From: Neocallimastix lanati (nom. inval.)
Taxonomy: Eukaryota > Neocallimastigomycota > Neocallimastigomycetes > Neocallimastigales > Neocallimastigaceae
Length of the DNA: 45,000 bases
NCBI GenBank assembly: GCA_016946835.1
Contig: JACVTC010000010.1
Coordinates: 745,001 to 790,000, forward strand
Reading direction: 5' to 3'
The translations under genes and the position numbers were made by a program. Under the pieces are notes generated by a model. It was given only the letters and a program-made list of their open reading frames with translations. It was not told where the DNA came from and ran no database searches. Below, one piece after another: positions 1 through 20,221 of the stretch (its first letter is position 1; each line of letters begins with the position of its first letter).

Positions 1-548
1 TAGAATTATGTAAAATTTTTATTTGAAAAATACCTAAATCTGATTTAGTATTAACAAAAAGTTCACTTGGACAGAAGCCTCCAGCAAGATAATGTTTGCA
101 CACCTTATGATTAGTGAATTATTATATATAGAAAAGAAATTTTTATTAACATTTTTATTATTATTGCAAAACATCTATTAATTATTTTCAAAATGATTTT
201 ATAAAAAATATAGTATTTTTTTTTTTTTTTTTTTTTTTACACATTAATAATATTAAAGAAATATTTACATATTAAATTATTTTAATATTAATATTTTTTT
301 TTAATTTATTTTTTAAAAAAAAAAGAATCCTATAATAAAAAAAATATAAATTTCATTTAAAAAATATTCTATTTTATACATTTATATATATATATATTTA
401 TCATTTTTATAATTTGTTAATATAAATAATAAAATAAAAATAATTTTAAATTGTATAGAAAAATTACTTCATCATCTGTAAATCTACGTTGGCTTGAGGG
501 CACGTAAGGATTCATTAATCCTTTTAAAATTTGTCTTTGGAAATCCAT
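1..548 (-). CDS. LUC7-like U1 snRNP protein, N-terminal part (gene runs off the left edge)
   Basis: Two exons can be read on the minus strand. Exon 1 (548-468) starts with ATG and gives 27 residues ending RRFTDDE. A 364-nt GT..AG intron (467-104) follows. Exon 2 (103-34) gives VCKHYLAGGFCPSELFVNT, then KSDL. The joined FTDDE-VCK..L...CP..LF..TK.DLG pattern is the hallmark of the LUC7 N-terminus, including the first Cys residues of its first zinc finger; the usual LUC7 opening 'LLxxLMG' appears as ILKGLMN. A second donor (G|GTATTT at 34-28) probably ends exon 2, so the rest lies beyond the window. LUC7 family proteins are U1 snRNP components that help choose 5' splice sites in the nucleus. Exon phases are consistent (81 nt, then 70 nt). 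The exon 2 end is less certain than the family call. Confidence 0.72.
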
Positions 549-1500
549 TTTTACTTAATTAATGGTATAATTTATGTATTATGTATAATATGTATTTAAA
601 TGTATATACTTTTTTTTTTTTTTTAATATCTTAAAAGTTTGTTATATTATTAATAATAATTTATATTTATATTTATTTCATTTTATTTTTTTTTTAAAAA
701 AAAAAAGGTATAATTTTATTAAATAACAAAGTAAAAATTTAATAAAATTCAAATTAAAAAGTAATAATTTAAAAGGAATATGTACTTTTAATAATAATTA
801 TTATATATATATTTATAACTTTATAAAAAATAAAATAAAATAAAATAAAATAAAATAAAATAAAATAAAATAAAAAATTAAATAAAATAGAAAAAAATTA
901 AATAAAATTAAATAAAAATAAAAATAATTTATACTTTTTATTATTTAATTAAAAAATCGAATTTCTACAATAATTTGAATAATTTAACCATGTTACATTA
1001 AAAAAAAATAAAATTAAATAATAATTATATAATAATATATTGATTATTGATATTTAATTTACTTTTTATTGGATGATCCTCAAAATGAAAAAAAAAAAAA
1101 AAAAAAATGAAAAAATGAAAATACTTTATAATAAAGAAGTTTATCTATTTTACAATCTAATTAATGATAAAATATAATTTATTTTCATTTACATAATTAC
1201 TTTAATTTAGTAGAATCAAAATATAAAATAATAAATAATAATAAATAATAATAAATAATAATAAAAATAATAATATAATAAATTTTTTATTTTTTATTTT
1301 TTTGTTTTATTTTATTTGAATTATATATATATATATATATATATAAAGGATTTTATTTTTGAAATTTTTTTTTTTATATTTTAATAATGATCTTTTAATT
1401 ATACGCATTGCAATAATTAACTAAAAGTAATAATGATAAAAATTAAAAAGGCTATTAAAAATTTTTATAATAATGGTTACTAATATAAGTAAATAAATTA

Positions 1501-1537
<37 letters not shown>

Positions 1538-2052
1538 TAATTATTTATTTATTTATTTTTATTATTTTTTTTTTTTATTTTATAAAATAATTTTTATTTT
1601 ATTAACATAAAAGATTATTAAATATAAAAGAAAATTAATAATTATAATTTTTTTTTTAAAAAAAAAATTTATTATTTATATTTACAATATATAATATTAA
1701 TAAATTAAAAATATTACATATATACATATATATATATTAAGACTTAGGAATAACCTTAACTAATTGTTAGGCTTTATTTTTATTATTATTTTCTTTTATA
1801 TAATCTAGTAATAAATATTATTTAATGGTAATGCTATCTATTTTATCGATTAATTTTCGTTTTAAATAATTTAATTACTTTTTTAATTTTTTTAATTTTT
1901 ACCTTTTTTTTATTTTTTTTTTTTTTTTTTCTAATTTTTTTTTTTTATTTTTTTATTTTTATATTTTTGTTGTAATTAATAATATTTTTCTAATATATAT
2001 TTATTTTTTTAAAAAATGTTTATTTATGATTTAATTAATAAAAGATTAAAAG

Positions 2053-2095
<43 letters not shown>

Positions 2096-2445
2096 GGAGA
2101 TTTATATTTAGAAATATTATAATATTTCTTTTCCTTTTTTTCTTTTTTTCCTTTTTATTTTTATTTTTATTTTTTTTTTTTTATCTTTTAATATTTTTTT
2201 CTTTTCTTTCAATTCTTTTTTTTTTTTTTTTTCTTTTCTTTATTTATTATTTTATTATAATATTTTATTTAATATTTTATATAAATAATTTAAATATTTT
2301 TAATTAATAACATTAATAGTAATAGTAATAACAATATAATTATTAAATATATACATATAAATTACATTTGGTATTAAAAATTATAAATTGAAATTGCCTC
2401 TTCTCATTTTATTTTATTATTTTTTTTTTTTTTAAAAAAAAAGAA
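549..2445. other. Intergenic AT-rich spacer between the LUC7-like start and the TSC2 3' end
   Basis: No reading frame with recognisable protein character was found. It should hold the LUC7-like promoter (right of 548) and the 3' UTR of the TSC2 gene (left of 2446). It contains simple repeats: (TAAAA)n at about 826-884, (AAT)n at about 1501-1536, an (AT)n run near 1323-1345 and a long poly(A) run at 2056-2093. Confidence 0.6.
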
Positions 2446-9419
<6,974 letters not shown>

Positions 9420-12400
9420 TATAATATTTATAATAAATTGTAATAAATAAAATATATCTAAATATTTTTAAAATTTTCTTTATTATAAATTTTATTATTT
9501 TTTTTTTAATTCCGTTTTTTTTTTATTGATGGATATTTATTATTATTACTATTATTATTATTATTATCCTTGATTTATTTAAATTATATTTTATTATATT
9601 TTCATCATGTTTATAAAAATACATATATATATATTAAAGAAAATTTTTTATTTATCTATTCTTCCTTGATTTTTCCTTTTTTTTTTTTTTATTTTTTCTA
9701 ATTTTATAATGGAGATCTTAATTAAATATTAATATTTAAATGTGCTTCCTAAATAACTCTTTGCTTGAATTAAAACTTTCTCTATTTATTTTTATTTTTT
9801 GGTGTAAGGACTTTAAAAAAATGTTTTTAGAATTTTTTTAATTTATTAAAAAAATAATATTATTAATAAATTAAAATTTCAAATAATTTAATAAGTATAT
9901 TATTAAAAATGAAAAAATAAAAAAAAAAAATTATTAAAAAATATATATATATATATATATGTCAAATAATATATATAAAATTTTAAAAAAAAAAAAAAAA
10001 AAATTTGAATTTATTAATATATACATTAATTTTTATTTAGGTTATATTAAATATTATTAAAATAAATAATATAAATTTAATTTAATATAAATTTAAATTT
10101 TTCTTTATTCATTTTAAAATAAATTTGAAAGATTCAATTATTTTAAATTTTAGTTTACTCAGTAACAATAATAATAATATCATTATTATTATTAGTTTTT
10201 TATTCTTTTTAAAAAAATAAAAATATATTATATTAATTGGCATTTTTAACATTTAATGATAGTGAATTTTTATTATATTTATATATTAAATTATATATTA
10301 AAAACATGATTAAAAAAAAAAAAAAAAATTCTTTTAATAGATATATATAAATTATATTTAAACTTTATTAGTTATTAGTATAAAGAAATTTTATATAGTA
10401 ATGGAATATGTTATTATTAATATATATCTTTTAAAGATACTTTAAATAATAAGGTGATTAAACGAGCATATATATATATATATTATTTTCAATAATTTAT
10501 TGAAGAAATGTTATGGATTTATTAAAATTTTTTTTATATAAGATTTTCATTCCACATCAAAATATATAAATACCATATAATCTAATTTTTGATTAATATG
10601 TGAAAATTAAATCATTACTACATAATTTTCTGCTATGCCTATAATTTATAATAATTAAGTATTATTAAAAATAAAATATGAATTAATGAAATGTAATTTT
10701 ATTTATATATTATAAATTATCTATATATACTTTATTATACCTATGATTTATTCTTAATTCTTTAATTCTATTTTCAAGATTTTCTAAAGCACATTACCAT
10801 TAAAAAATTTAGATTATTATTATTAATTACTTATATCAAATAATTATCAAAAAATAATCAAATAATAATAATAATAATGATAATAATAATACCAAAAATA
10901 ATAATATATTACTTTATTAGACATTTCATATGTACAATTAGATTATTTTATAATTCCTAAGAGTTTGCTTTCAAATAAATCTCCATTTTAGCATATTGGA
11001 AATATCACTATCCTTTCCTTTTGTCATGATTCAATTTTATTTTTCTAAAATTTGTTATTCTTAATCTAATAGTTCAAAGTATTTTATATCTACATTTTCA
11101 CTTTTTAAAAGTTTATTAAACAAATTATAATTAGATTTATTTATTTCTTATAATAATTATTTATCTTAATATATTTAAATACCATATGTCATTTCTTGCT
11201 CTATTTTCTCTAATTCTTGTATTGATAAATTGATGTAATATTCTCATATTATTTAAATTTATCTCGTTCTTCTTTGAGGATTTTTTTTTTCTGATATGAA
11301 TTGTTTATATATCAAATATTTTATAATTAATAAATAAATTAAATCCTTCATAATCTTCTTTTCATAGTACGATTCTAATTGATTTTCTCATTTTACTATT
11401 ACCATTATTTATAATTGTTTTGCAATTTTTGATCATTTTACATTTATATATTTTTATTTTTATAAAACGTTTAATTTTCTATATAAATATATTTATAAAT
11501 AATTATTATAATAATTTAAATTTCAAAAGAATTATTTATTTTTTAAGTATGAGATACTTTTTTACAATTAAAAATATTATTTTATATAAAAAAATTTAAA
11601 ATTTTCTAATATTTATATTGTTTATTGGTTACCATTAAATATAAAAATATTATAAAATAAAAAAAATTAATTATCATCTTTAATAATTATAATAATTATT
11701 TTTAATTATATTTAAAAAAGAGTTTTTTGATAATTATAATGAATATTGTACTACGTACCAATTACTTTTATTATAAATTAAAGTTATAAAAATTAATTAA
11801 AGTTTTTGAGTATAAAAATTTTATTTAATTATATTAAAAAAAAATTCGTTTATTTTTTATATATAAATATAATTAAATTTCAAAAAATTAATAATTAATA
11901 ATTTTTAATCAAATATATATTTTTATTATTATTATAAAATATATTTATTTTTACTTATGTATAAATATAATTAAATAATAAAAAAAACTAATAAATTAAT
12001 GAAGTGATTTTAACCATACATTATTTTTTTCAATAATATTTTTAATAAATACTATATTAAAAAGAAAATTTTATATAACTGTTTTACTATTTTAATTTTT
12101 AGTTTATTAAAAGAATATTTAAATACTTAACAGCTTTATTATTAAATTAATATTGTTCATTGAAAAGATATTAATAATATAAAATATTAGATTATTATTT
12201 TTTTTTATTTTATTTTTTTTTTTTTGATGATAATATTATAATAAAAGATTATTTATTTTAACTAAAAAATCTGTTCTATTAATAAGACAAAACAAAACAA
12301 AAATAAAAATAAAGTGATAAAACTTATTCATTATATAAAAATTATATGATTTTATATATTGACAAAAATTTTTATTATTATATTCATTAGAATACAAATT

Positions 12401-12574
12401 GGTATTATATATATTTAATAATTAAAAAATGCCCTCTCTAAAATGTAGATGTGTAGTAATCAAAATCATAGATTATACAAAAAAAGTTTAAAAAAGTAAA
12501 ATTTAAAAAACCTTAAATTAACAAATATTAATTTTAAATTAATACATTATTAGGAATTTTAATTAAAATAATTT

Positions 12575-12610
<36 letters not shown>

Positions 12611-13136
12611 TTTATATTTTTATTTTTTAATTTAAATATTTCGAATAATGCATTTTATTTAAATTTATATATATTTATATATATATATTCATATTTACAA
12701 ATTTATCTTTAAATTATTTATTTAATAATTTTTATTTATTTGTTTATTCAATTTTTAAACAGTTAAATAAATATAAGCAATGAAAAATACATTGAGACAA
12801 TGTAGATTACTAATTATATATATTTTTAGATTAATAAATAAATTATTTTAACAATATAACATATAAAAAAAAATATTTTATTTTATTTTTTTTTTTTATT
12901 TTCTTTTTTATTCTATTTTTCCCCATAAAATAATAATAATTAAAGAAAAAAAAATAATAATAAAAATAAAAAGGTATTTATAATATTTATCATTTTATAT
13001 TTATAATAATAAAAAGTATTTATGGATGTAAAATAATATGGAGTGTATTAACTTAAATTTTATTTAAATTTATTTTTAATATATATTAGATATTTTTAAT
13101 AGTGTAAAAAAAAAATTAAAATAAAAATAGAATAAA
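9420..13136. other. Intergenic AT-rich spacer (TSC2 promoter side to CobW-like gene)
   Basis: No intact gene was found in 3.7 kb. The TSC2 promoter should lie just right of 9419. Simple tracts: (AT)n near 9941-9960, poly(A) at about 9987-10003 and poly(T) at about 12578-12605. A stretch at 10690-11450 is less AT-rich and is listed separately as a possible decayed ORF. Confidence 0.55.
10697..11450 (-). pseudogene. Possible decayed coiled-coil protein ORF
   Basis: One minus-strand frame reads through about 175 codons (11450-10925) with coiled-coil-like composition, including the stretches ENQLESYYEKKIMKDL, SIQELEKIEQEMTYG and EINKSNYNLFNKLLKSENVD. It is broken by 11 TAA and 6 TGA codons and no TAG. 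A further piece at 10788-10720 reads ALENLENRIKELRINHRYNK and ends at a TAA. A parallel frame at 11278-11252 reads LKEERDKFK, which would fit a slip in the A-run at 11281-11290. All the stops could arise from CAA or CGA by C-to-T change. However, about 17 stops in 175 codons is roughly what random sequence this AT-rich would give, so the case rests on amino-acid character alone. I do not recognise a family. Confidence 0.3.
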
Positions 13137-14108
13137 ATGATAAAAATTGATTTAATTACAGGATTTTTAGGTTCAGGTAAAACCACTTTTATTAGAAAGT
13201 ATGCTAAATATCTTGAAAAAAAAGGTGAAAAAATTTGTATAATAGAAAATGATCATAGTTCTGTTAATGTAGATTTAATGCTACTTGATGATATAAGATC
13301 AAAAAATGTTAATGTTGAAATGATTGCTTGTTCATGTTGTTCAGATAAATCAAGTCGTTTAAGACTTTATAGATCTAAACTTATTACAATTATTATGTTA
13401 GGTTTCAATAGAGTTATTGTTGAACCATCAGGAATTTATGATATAGATGAATTTTTTGATTGTTTATATGAAGAACCTTTTGATGACTGGTATGAAATTG
13501 GCAACGCTATTACAGTAATAGATTCTAATCTAGAAGATGATTTATCTGAAGAATCAAATTTTATTCTTGCCTCACAAGTATCTTGTGCTGGAACCATTCT
13601 TTTAAGTAAAGTTCAAGAACTTAAAAATAATAAAAAAGAAGCAATTGAAAAAGTTAAAAACCATATAAAAAAAGCACTTAAGAATATTAGGTGTAATAAA
13701 AAAATAGATAACATTATTATTAGTAAGCCATGGGATAGTTTAACCGATGATGATTTAGAAAAAATTAGAAATAGTAGTTATGAAAAAACTTCATATGTCA
13801 AGGAATCCGCTATTAGAAATAATAAATATAAAACTTTTTTTTATATTAATTTAAATATCTCTAAAAATGAACTTATTAATAGAATTCATAAAATATTTGC
13901 TGATAAAAGAGTAGGAAATGTTATTAGAATTAAAGGCTTCATACAAAGAAATAATAAATGGGTTAAAGTTAATGCAACAAAAAAAAATTTAAAGATTATG
14001 GAATCCAATGTTGGACAAGGAATTATTTTAGTAATTGGTGAATGCATGAATATGAAATTTGTCAATGGATATTTCCCAGAAGCTGTTGCCATTGAAAACA
14101 AGAATTAA
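13137..14108 (+). CDS. CobW/P47K (COG0523-type) metal-associated GTPase, bacterial type
   Basis: A 323-aa protein in a single exon. The P-loop GFLGSGKTT is at residues 9-17. The family's metal-binding CxCC motif appears as CSCC at 65-68. A G3-like EPSG is at 96-99 and a degenerate G4 (SKVQ instead of NKxD) at 157-160. A C-terminal CobW-like domain (about 235-315) ends in GQGIILVIGECMN. Family members are G3E GTPases that deliver or insert metals such as Zn, Co or Ni into client proteins; the client here is unknown. The segment RVIVEPSGIYDIDEFFD..YEEP..DWYEIGNAI resembles a subfamily I know from gut Clostridia rather than the eukaryotic ZNG1/CBWD type. With the absence of introns, this suggests transfer from a gut bacterium (inference). 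Codon use is as AT-rich as the neighbours. The ATG follows an A-rich leader. The gene converges on the receptor gene 710 bp downstream. Confidence 0.88.
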   Translation: MIKIDLITGFLGSGKTTFIRKYAKYLEKKGEKICIIENDHSSVNVDLMLLDDIRSKNVNVEMIACSCCSDKSSRLRLYRSKLITIIMLGFNRVIVEPSGIYDIDEFFDCLYEEPFDDWYEIGNAITVIDSNLEDDLSEESNFILASQVSCAGTILLSKVQELKNNKKEAIEKVKNHIKKALKNIRCNKKIDNIIISKPWDSLTDDDLEKIRNSSYEKTSYVKESAIRNNKYKTFFYINLNISKNELINRIHKIFADKRVGNVIRIKGFIQRNNKWVKVNATKKNLKIMESNVGQGIILVIGECMNMKFVNGYFPEAVAIENKN

Positions 14109-14817
14109 TAATTACCATTAAATACTAGAGGAATGTTTGTTTGATAATAATAATATTAACAAATATGAAAATACAAATAATTTTTATTATTTTTTGATTA
14201 AAAAGTATCATTATCAATGTTAATATTAATTTTAACAATAATCTTAATGATAATAATAATCATTATAATAACTGAATAAATAAATATATATATTATATAA
14301 TATAATTGTAAATATAATATCTTCTAATTTCTTATATTTTTTAATATATTAAAAATATTTAATTAACAATCTTTAATAAAAATAATCATAAAATTAACAT
14401 AAAAAAAATAAAATATATAAAAATTTAAATAGAGAATATCAATATATTTAATATATAGATATAAATATATATATATATATTGTAAATATTTTAAAAAAAT
14501 TTTTTTTTTAATTATTTAATTATTTAGTCCATTTTAAAGTTTTAGTTTAAAAATAGGTTAAGCTTTATTTTTATTTATAATGGTTTTAAAATAAAAAAAA
14601 AATTAGTAATTAAAAATATTTTTTAAATAGTATTATTATTCTAATTAAGATAAATGTATAATGATTACTATTTTATTAAATATAATAATATTGTATTTTA
14701 TTTTATTTTTTTGTTTTGTTTTGTTTTATTTTGTTTTTGTTTTTGTTTTTGTTTTTGCTTTCTTGTTTTTTTTTTTTTTTTATTTTATTTTTATTTTTTT
14801 TATTTGTTTATCGCTTA
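14109..14817. other. Convergent intergenic region between CobW-like and receptor genes
   Basis: Both flanking genes end here, so it should hold two 3' UTRs and polyadenylation sites. Contents are AT-rich with (AT)n at about 14467-14480 and T/G-rich TTTTG repeats at about 14700-14760. The short frames over the T-rich part (14654-14899) look like composition artefacts. Confidence 0.55.
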
Positions 14818-16580
14818 TTATTTTGTATTTTGTGCTGAATCTGTGAAATTTCCATTAACAGTATTTTTTTCATATAGTTCATCTGATTCAGTAATATAAT
14901 GATAATCTATTATTTTTGCTAATAGTGATTTCCCATGTATAGAACTATATTCACCAAAATTGCTTTTAGTAGAATTTTCATTTTTATTATATGATTGATA
15001 TGTTACATCATTATCAACCTCATGAGAGTTACTTGATGAATCATAGTCTGTTTTATGAATAGATTTTGAATAATCATCATCTTTTTCTATGAAATTTTTG
15101 TTGATATTATTAATAAGTACTGATTTAACATTCTTTTTGTTCAAGAACGCAAAGAATAATCTATAGCCATAAAGGAAAAAATAATTGGAAATCGACATTA
15201 TGAAAACTATACCCATTTGAATTATGAAATGGGATATGTAATTGTTAATATTACTATAATTTATAGCAAAATTAATAAAAAAAACAAGTATATCCACATA
15301 TATAGCTGAAACAATAAATTTTATATCATATTTAGTAACCTTTAAGTTCCATTCAATGAAAATGAAAAGAAGGATGATTAAAATTTCAATTATTTTTATT
15401 AGCATCAAACTATTTGTAAAAAAATAATCAAGTTTGTAACTTATATTACATTTTTGAAAGTTTTTCCCTTCATTAATATATAATGTCTTAATATTATATT
15501 GATCAAGTAATGATAATAAACTTATTATTGTATCCAATACGAAAAAAAATGAAAAAAAGATATACTTATGTTTTGAAACCCATATTACGAAATTATTACT
15601 ACTTTGAAAATTAGTTATTAATTTATGTAAAATAGGAATATAATTCAAAGTATAACCATAAGAAATTAATATCAATGATATATGACATTTCGCTGTTGAA
15701 ATTTTACCCATATATGTAAAACCAACATTTAATATTACTATTGATCCTACAACTGATAAAAACCAAAATTCCAAAGAAATAAATTTAAAAAATGGACTGA
15801 AATTTTCTTTAAATGGAAAAATGAATGATATTAACATAAGACTTGATATAAAAAAAATTAGTAAAGCAAAAATTATACCAATAATTGATTTCCTTGGATT
15901 GATAGAATATATACTTGTAATATCATCTATTTTTAATAAAATTTCAGCTGCTGTTTTATTTTCATATAAAAATTCACGAATATAATCGGAAAATTTTTCA
16001 ATGTAAATTTCATAATTATTTGTTTTATTACTTGGTCTTCCATAGAGTTGAAGATATTCAAAGATTTCACAACTTAAATAAGGGCATAAACTCTTATCTT
16101 TATAAATTGAAAATATTCCTGGTATAAGAATTCCATTTTTAAAATATTCCTTCTGTATTTCAAGAGAAGTCATAAATTGAAATGCTAATATTGCAGCTTT
16201 TTTTTCGTCAATATCATTAATATAATTACTGATTCCTATATTATATCCTGCTATTGTGGATGCAGAAATACCTTTTTTAAATCCAGGAAGAGGTGACCTT
16301 ATAAATGATGGTGTATTTAATATTGATTCAAAAAAAAACCAACTTCTTAAAAATAATGCTTTTCCATCTAATAATCTCATAAATGACAGCTCTAAGTTGG
16401 ATTTAAATTCTTCGTCTTTCATAATATACAAATAAATACAATATTAGAATTGATTTATATAATCATGATATTTTAAAATATACCCATAAGTATATTTATA
16501 TATATATACATAATATAAAAATAAATAAGATTAGAATAAAAAGATTTTTTTTTCTTTTTATAATTGTATTTCAATTAATG

Positions 16581-16620
<40 letters not shown>

Positions 16621-16829
16621 ATGGCTGAAGTAATTATGATAACAGAAAATAAGATTTACCTGAAGAAATACTATTTTTTATTTTTTTTATCATTTCTAAT
16701 GAATCTATTGCATTTTTACTTGTCAATTCTGGAATTGGAGAATCAACTGTATCTCTAAATGAATAAATAAATTCATAAGTCGAACATATAATCTCAGTAT
16801 TACCTATTATTATATAAATAATATATTCG

Positions 16830-16865
<36 letters not shown>

Positions 16866-16873
16866 ATTATAAA

Positions 16874-16952
<79 letters not shown>

Positions 16953-17365
16953 TAAATAGTTTAAAAATTAGAAATAGTATAAATATTAATGTTTGATATA
17001 TAATAGTATTAGTATTTTTTTAATTTTATATATATATATATATTCATATATTTACTATTAAATGATCCATTATATGCAATGAAATCAGTATTATTTTGCT
17101 TTTTTTCTTCTTTGATGATATAATCTGCTGTTTCTATTAATTCATCCCATGTTTCTGGTATAGCTTGATTATGTTTTTTCAAAAGTTCAATATTGGAATA
17201 TAATATTGTAAAGCCCAATGTAAATGGCTGAAAATATTAATATAATTGTAAAATTGAAAATATTATATATATATATATATATTTATATATAATGAAATTA
17301 ATAATAATAATAATATATATATATATATTATAGGTAATATGGATATATAAATAATAAAATAAATA

Positions 17366-17404
<39 letters not shown>

Positions 17405-18069
17405 TATAAAATATTCTTCTCTTTTTATATATATATAATATAATTTCATACCAATCCAACTAATTTTTCTTTATATTTACAAGTGTAATCAATAATTTTT
17501 GATTCATACAAATCAATGTGATCTTTTGATATATAGTTATATAAATCTAATAGATGTGGTCCATAAAGATATGTATAGACATTATCATAAAAATATATGT
17601 GATATTTATTATTTTTCGATTTTTTTATAACAGATTCTATCATAGACCCATAATCAGTTACTATAGATGTTGAATTATCACTAGATACAAGATTTAATTT
17701 TATTTCAATATTTAAATTATTTTCTAACGAATATTTATTGAAATCTTTTATCATATTAGAATATGACTGTTGGTTTGGATCAACGGTAAAAGCAACTGCA
17801 TTTAAAGTAATATATTTTCCCAAAACTATTCAATATTATTTATAATAAAAAAATATGTTAATTAATAGTTAATAATAAAAGAATAATAATAAATATATAT
17901 ATATATTATTATAATTAAAAAAAGAAAAATATATATATTAAAACATATAGTAATATTCTAAATAGTTTCTATAGTCATGTTGACCTATTATTAATATATA
18001 TATATATATATAATTTTTACTTTTTTGTAATAAAACTAATGATAAAATTACAAAATATATTAATATCAT
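14818..18069 (-). CDS. Solute-binding-protein domain fused to a 7TM class C GPCR-like domain, five exons, about 778 aa
   Basis: Likely surface receptor. Exons (minus): 18069-18021, 17825-17452, 17227-17056, 16803-16660, 16415-14818; all introns are GT..AG and the phases fit (2,337 nt). Exon 1 is a signal peptide (MILIYFVILSLVLLQK). Residues about 18-400 look like a bacterial ABC-type extracellular sugar-binding protein: LGFTILYSNIELLKK followed by PETWDELIETADYI is characteristic, as are LLDGKALFLRSWFF and the later PLPGF. Seven hydrophobic helices follow at about residues 425-446, 458-479, 490-509, 530-550, 576-600, 611-631 and 641-664, in the class C (7tm_3) pattern. The roughly 110-residue tail is Ser/Asn-rich and probably cytoplasmic. 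The ligand is unknown; a sugar is a guess from the domain. Such fusions are, to my knowledge, an expanded family in anaerobic gut fungi. The last exon's apparent upstream ATG codons lie in the intron. Confidence 0.85.
16832..16951. repeat. (ATT)n microsatellite inside receptor intron 3
   Basis: Intron 17055-16804 (252 nt) is mostly ATT repeats. It carries the same interruption TTATAATTATAAATATT (16861-16877) as TSC2 intron 1. Confidence 0.9.
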
Positions 18070-18797
<728 letters not shown>

Positions 18798-20190
18798 AAA
18801 TTAGAATATTTATTATTTATCTATTCATTTATCTATTTATTTATCTATTTATCTATTTAGTTATTTAGTTATTTATTTATTTATTTAATTACAAAGTATT
18901 TATATTTTATAATTTTTTTCTTTTTTCATTAAGAAATATGAAGAATTTGAAAATTTAATGTATATTAAATGTATGAACATTCATAGTATATACGAATTAT
19001 ACATGTATATGTATTAATGATAGTCATCTAATAAACGATGCTATGAATTGGCCATATGGAATGTTAAGTTTAAAATATCTTGTTTATGCATAGAAGCTAA
19101 TTAGAGATTAAACTCCAATATATGAGAATATATGAATCTATAAGTTTTAATACATCATACTATATATATATATATATATACTATTTATCTTATATAAATT
19201 GAATAATAAAAATCTCCATTTTAATAACAATTATTTTTTTTTTTATATAATTAATTATATATCTTAATATAATCCAAAAATAAGTATATTTCAATTACAA
19301 TCTTAGGAACTTCCAAAATATATAAGAATAAATATATAAGTTAATTAAATAGTTATTTTTATATTTAAACTTTAAACTGAGTTTACTAAAATTTAAATAT
19401 ATTATTAGTAATTCATTTCATATAATTTTTAAGCTTATGAAATTATATTATATATAAAAAATTTATTTAAAAATATTTTAATATAAATTCTATAAATCCA
19501 TAAATTTAAAAATTTTAATAAATATATTTATAAATCATTTTATAATTCTTATTTATTTAATAAAATATTAATAATAAAAATAATTAAAAGCATCATAAAG
19601 AAAACTATATATTTTTAATTTGTCAAACATAATTTTTCTTTTATAAAAATGAATATAATAATTTTTCATTTTTAATATATAATATATAGTATGAAAATCA
19701 TATTACATAAAATATTTTGTATTAACTAAATATAAAAACATATAATATTTGTTTATTATATCAATGCTTAAAAGCAAATTACAATTCATTATTTTTAGAT
19801 TAGGAATAAAAATAATATATAGATTTATAATCTTGTATACATATTTTACATATATGTTAAATTTTGGCAAATATTTGTTATTTTGCTATGTTTTTATTCT
19901 ATTTTATACTATAATACAAAATTATTATATATATATTTTATTGACTAGAAAAAGAATATTCTTTCAATACTTTATTTTTTTTTAAATATATATATATATA
20001 TATTAATAAGTAAAGTTATATAAAAAAGTCAAGTTAATGTAATACAATGAAAATTATGAGAAAATTTTAAAGATATTATGATGTATTTATAATGTGAATT
20101 GAAATCATTTTTACCAAAAAAAAAATAATAATAATAATAGATGAATAATTTAAAAAATTATTCATTTATTAATTACATGAATATTTTTTT

Positions 20191-20221
<31 letters not shown>

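Noticed and set aside
10925-11450. Gene using a non-standard code (TAA as Gln)
   Set aside because: TGA also interrupts the frame and the neighbouring real genes use the standard code; decay or chance is simpler.
19749-19985. 78-codon hydrophobic plus-strand frame
   Set aside because: Only Ile/Phe/Tyr/Leu-rich AT composition, no motif and no splice or homology support.
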